64,000 nt of DNA from Ophiura sarsii (taxonomy: Eukaryota > Echinodermata > Ophiuroidea > Amphilepidida > Ophiuridae): NCBI GenBank assembly GCA_035610835.1, contig CM069442.1, positions 2,281,353-2,345,352 on the forward strand, given 5' to 3'. The notes under the pieces are model-generated. The model was not told the DNA's origin, ran no database searches, and saw nothing but the letters and a program-made list of their open reading frames with translations. Below, one piece after another: positions 47,243 to 60,660 of the stretch (its first letter is position 1; each line of letters begins with the position of its first letter). The translations under genes and the position numbers were made by a program.

Positions 47243-50200
47243 CTGTAACATACAAGAGTGAGAAAATGATAGGGTCTTTAGGTGACAAAAAGAAAGAAAA
47301 CCTGTTGTACATGGGGCCTTTTTTTTAGAATTTATTTTTTTAGATTTTTTTTTTCCCCTTCAAAAATCAGAAAATCACAGAAAATTCACAAAATGTTCCC
47401 GACATTTATGAAAATAAAATAAAATGCCAGCCCAACCGATTCTACCTGATAGTCCGTTTGCCTTTAGAACAGAGCGGTGTTTTTAGTCGCCTTACCACGC
47501 TCTTATTTATGATTTTGTTGAAAACAGCATTGTCCTGTCCTGTTGTGAGAATTGATCTCTACTACATAATACTCGTCTATACATTCCATTAATTTCACTT
47601 TTTTTCCACAAGCTTACTCACTTACTAGTTGCAGAATTTAAACACTTTTTAACTATTTTCGATCATTGTACATGAGTACACCAGAGCTTCCGGTAGTTAT
47701 ACACAATATAGTACTGCGGTTAATCAAGTTTTATGGTGAGAAAGAGCACTATATTGATACAATTATAAACTGTGTCTAAAATGAAACACTATCCTATTAA
47801 TGATTTATGAACAATATGAGAACCTTTTAATACCACAACTCAACTGAAACTGTCAAGTTTTTGGTTTACTTACGCATGTGTCAATGCAATGTCTAAGTGA
47901 TTCTGAATTACGCTGTATTAGTGGGGAAATGTGGGGTTTGCAAGCGTTTAGAATTAAGTCTTGAATATTGTTATACACTGTACAGGGCATATTGGAAGAC
48001 ATAATTGCAGCACTGCAAAATTAACATTGCATACTGTCCTTTTTGCTTAAACTCATGAGGCTGTAAAATAGAAATGCGTAAGTACTATTTGTAAGCTTTT
48101 CCTGAGTATTTTTAACAGCTCCTTGCATTTATGTGACGTGATCAAGCAAAATGATTCACATGTCGGCAGTTTTGAATTGTGATATTTTCCATCATACAAA
48201 GGCAGGTGAAAAATGCTACAGTATGGTCCAAACCCCACTAAAATCAAACTTCTCGTTTTAAAGTTACAAACAGTTTACCAACAGAAAAACAAAGTAAAAC
48301 ATAAGAATTTGTCACTTCTTTTTACCTATAACTCAAAATCAATATTCCCAACATACGACTCATTCCGCTTGATCACGTCGCATATATATATATATGCAGT
48401 AGTGGAAATACCCACATGACTTTCCAACCGGGGTTGACGATCATGTGTGTCGCAGATCTATTAATAATATTGTATGTACTGATCATAACAGTAGTATAGC
48501 TTTATTCCATAATAATAAGAGCGATTAAAATCATGTCTTGGCCAGTTCACCCCTCGCTAGTCTAGTGGTTGACTTACATGGTTTACAATGTAAAGGTCCA
48601 TGGTTCGATTCCCACTAGAACCACTTTTTCAACTGATTTATTTATTGTTGTAAAAATTGGGTTAGAACATAACCGTCTATGGTTAGAAATATTCTAAGTC
48701 CACAAAGTGTGTAGTTCCTAGTCAACCCTGGGTGGAAAGTCATGTGGGTATTTCCATCGCTGCATATATATATACGCTCTGTTTTTTAAATAAACTATTG
48801 CTCTCTTTTTGTAATGCTTTGTCATATATGTGAAATATATAAATACAATCTTTTAAAAGTAGAAAAAAAACCCCTCTTAATCAAGTACATCAAAACCAAT
48901 ACTAGCCATGTCTGTACTTACAATCACATCACCAACAGCTGTGAGTGGAGTGACTTTAACAAGAATGCCAAGCTTGTGTCCTTTGCGAAACTGGATAAAC
49001 CTGAAATACAACGGGAAATAAAAATAAATCAAATATCAATAAGAGTAATTCAACAATGTAGGTGAAAATACATGTATGACAAAAATGAGCATACACAAAT
49101 ACAGACTAATTAGGCCTAAATGCAGAGCAGAGAATTCCCAAATTATTACCATATTGGCAAAAGATGTACACTCGTCCAAAGAAGTTCCTTGCCACTCATT
49201 GAAGTTCAAATATTGAAGTTCAAATATTGAAGTTCAAATATTGAAGTTCAAATATTTCACATAAATATTTAATATAAATTAAACAATTGCATGTCAAAAT
49301 AAGCACACAATAATTCTCTATCATGTCTGTATGAAATTAAGATGTACGCATTCATGCATGGCTGAGCACATTCATTAAGCAATGGTAAGGTTCATATTAT
49401 GTTCAATCATTCACATTAACATTTGAATGGAGGGATTATCCATTTTTTTGCAATCTTCTTCCACAGACCTTGCCATTGTCAAGTGAATGGGATCTGACAT
49501 GCCATGCATGAGTGATCATGTCTAAATTCCACGTTAAGCTGTTAGAGGATTACTTTCTGCTTATTTTGATATACAATTATATATATTCTATTAAATATTA
49601 ATTTGAAATATTTGGACTTTACTAAGTGGCAAGGAACTTCTTTGGACGAGTGTATTATTAGAATTCATTGCATACAATTATTTATCAATATGTACAGCAT
49701 TAAGACATTTCTCACCTTATAATTAATATACATCAAAAATGATTAACATATATTTTGGGGGTTTTCTTGATATTAAAAAAAAAACTGCAGTTAGGCATTA
49801 GTTAGGCATTAGTAAAGCCGCAACAAAAGGCTGCAGTTGTCTCTCAAAAAGGTTGAAATCTTAATACCAACAAAAGGAGATTTTTAATGCATCAAAATGA
49901 GACCTTGTGGTTAAGATTAGATACTGGTTTTGATTTGATGATGACAAATTACTGTAAAAAATGTTTTTCTATGTTTTTCCATGCCTAATTCCATCCATAT
50001 CTCAAACCGCATTTTACCAACAACTGAACTCTTTTAGCTGCGACATTATACATTAAGTATAGAAACGTCTTTCCCACAGTTTTCACAATTAGGAACTGGA
50101 GGTGGACGATAACACAATATTTTAAGCGAAATAGAAGGAAAAATAACAAGTACCATGTAATTGTTTCACCAGACCCAAATAGACAAGTCTCATTTCAATT

Positions 50201-53200
50201 GCAATTGATTTAAAAAGCATCGCTGCACCCAAAAGATACAAAAGAAATCCCAGTTCAATGATGGGCTTGTGGGGTGATATACAGTTCACATTATTCCATT
50301 AATATCCAAATGTTGGGGATTCCTTTAGTGTGCAGGTAAGTGCAAGCATCATAGCTTTCTCTTATTTGGCCCTGTTATAAGAAGCTATAACATATCAAAC
50401 TACTCAGACTTACTCTGGATTATCATATTCCTGTGAATCACCAGCCGTGTCATCAAATTCAGCAGCAATATCTCGGGCAGACAGCGATATTTCCTCCTCC
50501 GGTACGATCACCTGGATAAGATGAAAAAGAGGGTACGTATGACCGCCTATACTAGGTTGAAATTCATAAAATGTTCATATAGTGACCTTTAACATATTGT
50601 GTTGTTCTGTCAAACCTCATATCTCCATCCGGCCCTTGAGCATGTAATACTTCTTGTTTACAACGTTTGAGCGGTCTGCTCTACACCGGTTGAAGGGTCA
50701 AAACACATCTATTAAAACTTAAGTGCTCTTGCCCCTGAACATGTATAAAGCAACACTTCCTATGCATAACCGTTGGTAGTTTCACTTTATACATGCTGAA
50801 GGGCCAGAAAAACAGACTAGGTTTTAACAGAACAGGCACGATATAATATATGAGATGTAAGAATCGAGTGATCGAGTCCCATGTCCTTGTTTTGAAGTTG
50901 CCTGGCTTTACCCACGGCTTTCTTGGCTTCCCTATTAAAATCATCAAAGAAATATCAGAGTATGTGTGATGTATCTGTAACTTGATAATGTTGGAAGAAC
51001 TTGGATATTTGTGGATGTGTATGATATTCTTTAGTCAGATTTATAAACTTGTTTTAAAATTTAAAACAAAACTTTGCACTGATTCGGTCAGCCCACCAAT
51101 TTCTGAATGTAAATACCAAAACTGAAACTGAATGAACATTGTTATTACTGCAACAACACAGCTCCCAGATAATCTTTTTTTGTTTGAAAAAATAAAGTAT
51201 GTCCACAAATATCAAGGAGGCCAAATATGTCAGCCTCATGTTTAAACTTAACCCAGTACTCTTATGATGGAAGGATGTACTTATTACTGTGGATCTTTGT
51301 GTTTCACCCCACATACCTTAGCCGTAGAACATCTCTCATCCCCTGTAACACATACCTTAGCCGTAGAACATCTCTCTTCCCCTGTAACACATACTTTAGC
51401 TGTAGAACATCTCTTTTCCCCTGTAACACATACCTTAGCCGTAGAACATCTCTCTTCCCCTGTGTCGGCCTGCCCTGGGGGTAACGCATCAATACGTATG
51501 TTGGTTGGTTTCTCCACAGGGTTGACTAGCATCAGGGTGATGATGCTCTCCTTCTCATAGTGTAGCTTGGGTACCAGGAAGATGCGTACGTCTGGTACAT
51601 GGTGTCTAGTTGGTGGAAAGAGAATTAACAATATCGTTAACATTTGAAGGTTAACGTGTAAAATCATCTTTTTTATTTGGCATATTTCGACTACAGGTAT
51701 TGATCAATAGATCTATTTTTGTACTAGATACTAATTCTAAGAATACCTATGCAACAGGGTCCAAAATAACCAAAGGCAATGAAGGCTATTGTCTTGGGTG
51801 CCCCATGTATTTGCCTTGGTGCCCCTAGATGCTGATATATTTCTTATTATTGGTTTGTATATGTTATTGCCTTCATGCCCTTATGAGATTGCCTGGGTTT
51901 TTGGACCCTGCAATGTACTGTAATGAATACAAATACAGAGCATTTTTGTGTTGTGCTGTCTTTTTACATACAGAATGCAAAACAGTTGACACTCAATGCA
52001 GCCACTTTGTACATACAATGAAACTAGATCCTGTGCACGCCTGGCTGCATTGTTCACAAGCAAATATTTCAATTACATACTGGATGATCAAGAAGTTCTT
52101 TTATTATCAATTTTAGGAATGGCAAAATTATGCTAGAAATAAATTGCGCCTTAACTCACATGGCCACCAGCTGTATCTTGAACTTAATGGAGGATGGGTT
52201 GAACTCTGGCTTGCTTAGATTGTGCTCACATTCCTGTCAAAACATATTTATAAAAACATGATTACAGAATTTTGTTTGAAAATTTAGGAGATTGAATACA
52301 TATTTGTATGGTGGGTAATGAAAACTCTGGCATCATTGTGAAGAGTCACTTCTACTGTCAATCACAGAGTAGTGTTTTGCAGCTTTAGCCTAGAAAGCGA
52401 TCAACCAAGTGTCAGCGTGTTTCATAATGATAATCATGTCAGGTGAACAAATCTAAAATTCAATTGGAATATTAAAAAACAGCAGACTATTGTGCTAATT
52501 TGCCTAAGATGTGGCTAAATAAATCAGGGGTGTGAGAGGTCCATACAACTTACCCTGCATCTTTGTGAGCGCTTTATCAGCAGATGTTTGTGTCTTGGAT
52601 GTAGGTCATTCACTCGCTGTCCATTCTGTTCTGGCTGCTGTAAGCGTTGCTCAATGGTAGCCACTGAAAGTGCAAAGCAGGATATCAAAGATAGTGATCA
52701 ACCAACCACATAGATTGTAATTTTCTCAATTGTATAACTCATTTCCTAATCATAGTCACAGGCATGTGTGGCGCAGTGGGTAGAGCACCGGCCTGTTAAT
52801 CTAAAGGTTGTGGGTTCGAGTCTCGCTGTGGTCAACATGTTGTGCTCTTGAGTAAGGCACTTTACCGCAATTACTCCTCTCTACCCAGGTGTATTTAAAT
52901 GGGTACCGGCATTCTTCAGTGCTGGGAAGGTAATAGACTCGCGGTGGAGGAGGTGTTGCGAGCCCCACACAGCAATATTATAAAAATGAGTGAGTCTAGC
53001 CCTATCGCTTTGAAAGAGAGATGGGCACTCCGCTCCTGGAATTACAAGATCGACCGCCTTTACCTTTTACCTAATCATATCTCATTCCCCAATTACATCT
53101 CATTTCAGACTTGAAAAATGTGTGTAGGGGTTTTTGTCTTGTTTTTGGGGGGGAGGGGGATCATTATGTGCCAATAATTGTTTTGTTACTTGCTATTTGA

Positions 53201-56200
53201 GCCACACTTATGGATTATTAATTGCATACCTTTCTCCAGCTGGATAGGTTGTGTGAAGATCTTTGGATCAAGTGGATCAACCTCAGACAACGGTTCAATT
53301 ATGTTGATTTTGGCTTCCTCAACCTGGTCACCATCTTTTAATCTGAAACAAAATGATAGCATGTCACAAATTGTATTTACTTTACTTAAGCCTGGTTTGT
53401 CAGCTGGGATAGTTCCTCCATAAGGCACACAAATTGTTTGTATATCCATAGATCCCCTCCAAAGGGTAGGGTCAGGGGTTTTTAAATAAATAACATTCAA
53501 AAGATGTATAAATTAACTTTAAATTAGTTGCTAAATAAGATGTGAATGGCAATATTTTACTATTAAATCACTTCATTCATGTCTCAAAACAGTTTAGAAG
53601 AGTAAAGAAATAGTTTTAAAGATATGTTAGTGTATTTCCGGAAAGCAAGATTATGGGGAGAAATATTATTTCTGGAATTTCAAAAATTACTGTACGTATT
53701 CATATTCAGTAAACACTTGTTGTCGGTTTTCAAAATTAGGGTAGGTTGGAAATGGACAAAGATACTTTTTTTTTGGGGGGGGGGGGAGTCATAATGGAAT
53801 TGTAATTCGCTATTTCCTGTTAAGTGTTCTATACAAATTTGAGAAATATCTTTTAGAGAAAAAAAATGAAATATTTGAGATGCTCTCTGAAGTTGTCAAG
53901 TTTGCTACACTTTTAAGTAGCAATCTTAGTTAAACAAGTCACAATTCAATCATATTTTGTCTACTTGGAGGGTTTATAGATAAGAGGGATAACCAGGAGT
54001 CAAAATACCTTTTTGATTACGGGGCTATTTTAAACAGAATTGATCAAAAGTAGCCGCCGTGTGTCCTTTTTGGCATTGTTAGATATTTTTTCGGGAGCTA
54101 TTTTGTAAAATTCAGGGGCTAATCACCCTTAGCCCCCGGTCTATTTTGAGCCCTGGGGATAACCTTAAATAGATTTTAATTTTCAGGAATGCAGCCTCAA
54201 GTTAACTTAAGACTAGGTGTTATATATTGTGGTGCAGTGCAGGACCTCCCTGATTCAATTGGTGGTCATCTTTAATCAAAATACCAAAAAAGTGAAAAGC
54301 AGGCTTTCAACAATGCTGAGGAAAATGTCTTTATTAATATTATTCATTTTTGCTGATTTTTTAAAGAAATCATAAATATAGGTAAATATATTTTCATTTT
54401 ATATTTTTGAGCAACCTCCTAATGCCCCATTAAGTTCCATGCAGAAAAGATGGCACATTTTCTGAACCCCTTCGAAAACCAAAACCTACCCGAGACTGGA
54501 TAAGGTGCTCATCAAAGCAGCACTTCGACGCCTGGAGCCAGTAGGGGTCATGAATTTCTCCTGCATGTGGAGATAGGTACGGCGACGAGTGTACTTCTTA
54601 CGCTCTCTTTCAGCTTTCTCCCGGCCGGCCAGCTGGCGATAGTAATCTAAAACCTCTGTGATCTAAGATTTAGGATGAGATAAGATGAGTAAATAGTTGG
54701 CGCATACGATCATGACAGTATAACAGAAAGTTTGATCCACAAAGTTTTCTCTGAAAATTATTTGAAAGAAATATAAACCAAAATCATATTGTCATCCATC
54801 CTCATTAAACACATTTTCATACATGGAAAATGTTTACCACCTATGCAGAACTTTAATAAATTCATCAGCATTGGTACAGCACTAGCACTAAAATAATGGA
54901 TAAAAAGTTGGGTCCAAGTGATGTACACTACAGGCAAATCTACTGACCTAGATTATTTAGTCAGTAGGTCTTTGCAATAATCCAATTATACCATGTCCAC
55001 AAATCAAGCAGCCATCAAGAAGGGAAATCTTTTAGTTCCACGTACAGTTTAACTGACTAGCCCGAGCTCTGATATCTATTTCAATCCTATTTATATTAAA
55101 TCTGTATGAACCTTTCAATAGTTTCCTTTTAAGATGACACTGATGACAATGTAGTAAAAACATGTTGAATAACCATCCGATTGCTAGACTTACCCGCTTT
55201 GCATTGGGGTTTTCAGGCTCACTCCAAGATCCACTAGCTACAGAAAACAGACAAATTAGTAACAAAAACATGAGATTGTCATCCATTTCTGTTATATTTT
55301 AGCTTTACAATTTCAATCTTTATATTCCAGCAATATCATTTTGCCATTCACAGTAATCTAATCAAGTAGTAAATATGTGTGAACATCAGTCAAAAGACTC
55401 ATGCAGCTGCTGACAGTACACTACTACATGTTAATATGATGATCTGCCACAGACAACATCCGTCTTGTTGTGACAGCAAGCCAAATAAACACATTGCAGT
55501 ATGGCTCCTTTGCTGTGGTTGGCCCAAAACTATGGAATAACACTCCGTCTACCATAAGATCCAGCAACAGTATCATAACCTTCAAACATATTCTCAAGTC
55601 TCATTTGTTTAGGAATTGATTATCTGTAATGCTTTCTTGTTCTTGACATTTCACTTTTGTATGATGCCGTCCTGAAAACTATACTCTGGGTTTGAATTTC
55701 GCTAGAATCCACACACATTTACTCTCACAAACAAACTTGTCAGTTTAATTTTTCATACCAAGATGTATTTCAAGAATCCATGGTTTCTTGTCACTATTTG
55801 ATTTGCATCCCCTCAACATGTGAGGAAATCCTATGCCTTGCACTCATTTGCACTAACATTCCTTGATGTAAATCAAACTTACCAACTTCCTTATCAGCCA
55901 TGCCCAGATCTCTGGATGTCCAACGACAGAAACCACAAGCCAGGTAGTAGACCTTCTTGGTGTTGGACGACCCTTTTTGAGTACCCTTAGTCGGTGTGAC
56001 TTCCATGATTTGGTCTGGGGGAAGGGCTATGCTGGTAGCTCTGGTAGACAAAGTGTGCTTACAACTGGGGCAATCTAGGCAGTTAGAACATCTGTTGTAA
56101 ATGGAAGAAATAAAAGGGGAACAAAGGGGATCCTGGTGATTTGAGAAAGCATTTATGATTTCTAATCCAGATGGAAAAAAATACATACACAGATGAATAA

Positions 56201-59200
56201 TTGCAAATCAGGAGTAAAACATAATTTACAGTGATAAAGAGATTCATGAGACCATGTAAAAAAGGTGGTTTATTTAAAAACAAAATTGTGACAGATTCTA
56301 AAAATTGACAATTAATTCCACCATGTAACACCCCCCCCCCCCCCCCCCAACAAACACTGGGTGTTTAGAGTTTCAAGCCCAGATACATGTATCAAGAAGC
56401 AGGGTAATGGGTGACCCCACTACAGGTGTTTCTCATACAAGTTTGACACTTGCAAGAATGATGTATTTGTTCCCCACTTTTTATGTGAAAAATGAAGTCA
56501 ATCGCATTTTTTGTTTGTCTATGGTGAACCTTTTTGCTGCATAACCCAATTTATTTGTTTGTCCATGGCCTATCAATTTTCAATTGAATTTGCACACATT
56601 TCATGTTCACTAGTATAGTGCTGTTATCGATACAACATTTTGTATCGATATGTCGTCAAAGAAAACTTCCGACATGTCGATATATTATCGATAAAATAAC
56701 TTTTTGGTTTCCGAATTCTGCAACTATCGTCTCAAATCAAAAACGTCAGATAAAACCTGATCAGATCGGGAATGGGAGAAATATTCCTATCAATGATGTA
56801 CCCCACCAATAAATAACTTTGAAAAAGTCATTTAAAAACGTTAAACGAAGACTAAAATGAACAAATTCTGAATTAGCTTGCCGATATGGTCGCCAGCTTT
56901 TAATTGAAGAAAATCATCCTTTACGCATGCATGTGACATTGTGCTTCGGATTTATTCGATTTCCCTTCGGCCTTTTCCGAAACCCGATACGAATGACGTA
57001 TGCTACGGAAATCATCCTTACGCATGCGTGTGACAATTTGTCCAATCACACATTTTACGATGATGATTTTATAAATTTATTTAATTTTCCGGAACCGGTC
57101 CGAGTGACGCAATGCCAATACCATGTGCTCTCAACTCATCTCGAAAGGCACAGTTCCACAGATGTGGATTACGCCCCTGATAGACCATTGCGCTCTATGA
57201 AAAACGTGGTTGTTTATTTATAAATACAATACGAGGGGCATTCCCCGATGGCGTTGTTATTCAGTATGAATTATTTTGATACTTGCGGTATTTGTCAGGC
57301 TTTCACCGAGGGAATGATGCACGGTACGGCCATGCACACGTCAATATACATTGTATCACAATTTGTAATGAATTGTAAGTGAATGGGGAATGTGCGGAAA
57401 ACTTAAAAAGCATGTAAAACCCAATTATAAAATTCATGTCGTTTCTTTCCGATATACGAAAATATGTATCGACATGTCGTATCGTATGGAAAATATTGCG
57501 ACATGCGACACTTCCGACAATCGATAACAACACTAATGTTCACATTTGAATATCCCGCCAACAGAAATGTGGAATAATTTCATTTTTATCTAAATTTAGA
57601 ACATTATAAGCTATTCATAGCATGGGTTATGTAAATTGATTATTTTATCTTCCATGAAACAAGAAAGGAAGCATTAAATTCCAATTACGTCACAAATTTA
57701 CTTGAATGTTCAAATTTTAATGAGAGACTCATTTTGCAATCTTATGCATGTTTTGGGTGTCTCGTGGACATGCAAGTGAAAGGGGTGCGTGGGTAAAAAG
57801 GTTCACCAAAAGCAAACGAAGAATACGATTGACGTCATTTGTTCACATGAAATTAATAACAAATATGTTATTCTTATAACGTTTTAACAAAATTCAAACT
57901 TCAACTTGGTTTTGAAAACAAGATGGCTTCTTGCCACTATTGCAGTTTTTTTGACTCACCCTGTCCATGCATCTAGTTTAAAAGTAATAACTCTATTTGG
58001 TGAGTGTAAAAATGTAAAAATGTAATTTAAAAATGTGAGCGCCAGAGCATCAGTAATTGTGAAGATTAGTTCAAGGGTCAAAGTTTCTCTGTTCAGTGTT
58101 AAATGACAGTGAGTTGGTGACCTTTACCTGTTCTTTTTGGCTTTGGCTTCAGCTGATGGCATATTCTCCAAACAGTTTGGGCAATAGTGTGAGTCCACCT
58201 GCAAAAAATATACAATAATGCGTTGGAATTAAGTACAAGTACAAGTAAAGCAAGGCATTGGCTACCTATCAAATCATGCATAATTAAGGCACGTTACCGT
58301 TACCCACCCGCGTTACGATTTTTTTGCCTGCGTTTGAGATTTGAATTCCCCAAAAAGTTCATTATTGAGTATATTGTACAAAAATACAAAGTTTTTGTTT
58401 TTTTGCAATCATTTTTCGTGTGATTTATAAGTTTTCAAACCAACGAACAGCGTAGCAAAACCTAAAATCATTGTGTTTGTTTCTTCTTTGATCGGTGATC
58501 CCTGGACGCTTTCGTTTTCCATCATGTTATTCAGGACTGTAGCTACGGCGGGCGGACCTGCCCAGCACTCACAATCTCCGCCCGGCATTCTAAAAAAAGG
58601 GTGATTTTTTAACAATTAGTGGATAAAATCAATAAACTGCATGATAAAACAAGAAATTATGTGGCAGGAACCCTCAAAATGCATTAAAATAAAAAACGAA
58701 AAAAACAGTAATAAGGCCTCTGGATCCCATGCCATGATCCACTGCACTTCGTTCGCTACACTTTCTCTGTTTGCCGTCAGTAAAATTACCCGGCATGGTG
58801 ACAACCTGAATTGTTTTTGTAATATTTAAGGGTGATCACAAAAGATACGGTAAATTATCTTTGGGGAAATTCCTCGCTAAATTCAGCAGACTTGCATTGT
58901 TGGTTTCTGGGTGTTGATTAATGGTGACGCACGAAAATAGTAATTGGCATGTATAGAGCGCACTATATGTTGATTAAATTGCTGTTATTTAAAAACCTTC
59001 AAAATAATGAATAATGAATAATGAAAAAGTTGCCTCATTATGGTTTGGAAAAAATATTAAGCGAAACATAACGGTGACTTTCTACAGTTCACACTTATTT
59101 TTAAATTATTCCCAAATTGTAATCTCAATTGTAGGATCTATCAATGCAAATTGTGCAACCCCTCGTGTAAACTTTGATCTCTGGTTTCAAATACCTTTGT

Positions 59201-60626
59201 TTGAAAAATTCTTCTGCTCAACTCACTCACATTGTTTAACCAACTTCATACGGTTGCCATCTTTTTCCAAGATACTTTTTGTTAACAGTGGAACAATTAC
59301 AATTACCAGCATGTTCAACAGGGTCAAAAGTTTGTCACAGGTTGCAAGCAGTGTGAAAAATATACCTGTTTTGTGTAGCAAAAAGTGCAATATTAATTTT
59401 GTGTTATGTATACATGGTCTATTCCAGCTCTGACACAATTTACATAGAGCTGTGGATGAAGTCATACAAATGGACGTCAGATATTTTCATCAATATTTTT
59501 GTAACTTTTCTGAATAAAATAAGTCAAACTTTTGCTACAGATATCATAGGATGTCCAAAGAATCTGTATCATGATTTAATAGCTAAACCTATTTCTATTT
59601 CCGTGAAATACCGGCTTGAATTCTGATGGCCCTATTATTAAAGGTGTATGTTCCGATCACTTTTTTGGGGCTATGATTTTTTTTTTCACATCAAGATATT
59701 TTTATATTTAATAGAAAAATCCCTATATTTTTCTCATTATGTCTGTAAAATCTGCCAAATTACTGCCAAAGGTGGTTAACCACCTGCCAGTTTGTGTACT
59801 ATTCAATGGGCAAATTTCTTGTGACTTTGTGCTTCTAAAATAAGAACCATTATGCAACTCAAACTCAATCAAGTTGAAAATCGGGCCAGCAATCAGAACA
59901 TCTACAGGGGTGTACTTTCGCGACATCCTGCGAGAATCCAAATGGATTCTCGCAGAGGAATTTTGCGAGAATCCATGGATTCTCGCAAATAGATTATCGC
60001 AGAATATTTTTGCGAGAATCCTTTTTACTGAATTTAAATTCCGCATTTTAAACATTTATTGTACTATTGTATACTTAGAAAATAATAGTACCACAAATTG
60101 AATCAAACACTTCTTAAAATTAATTAAACTAATATCAAGAATAAGGCTATAAGCTTGCATAACTTCCAAATTCGGCATGTTTGTTGACTAAGGGTCAAAT
60201 ACCAGTCATCTAAGGTCCTGTTTTGGACTTAAAAAGAAGAAGAAAAAAAGTTTAAAAAAAAAAAAAGTTAAATTTTTTTTTATTTATTTATTTATTTATT
60301 TTTTGCGAGAATCCACCTGGATTCGCGCGGTAGTGATTTTACGCGAATCTTTACGCGAATCGATTCGCGGATTCGCGCCGAAAGTACACCCCTGATCTAC
60401 CTTTAAATTATTCCCGCTACAGTAGAAAGATAGGTTTTTAGCCATTAATACACCTATCAGTTGTAAGACGCACTATACGACCCCCGGGAGAGGTGTGTCG
60501 TGGGTGCGTCGTTTACCAATAATTCTTGACGGAGGGTACGTCAGTGGCAGCCTTTGGTCCGTCAAAAAAATGACGGAGGGTGCGTAAAGGTCCGTCACGT
60601 TACATGGGTGCGAATGGGCTGATAGT

Positions 60627-60660
<34 letters not shown>

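Noticed and set aside
59014..59433. 139-codon plus frame in DCTN4 intron 1
   Set aside because: No motif or family resemblance, AT-rich composition, and antisense within an intron.
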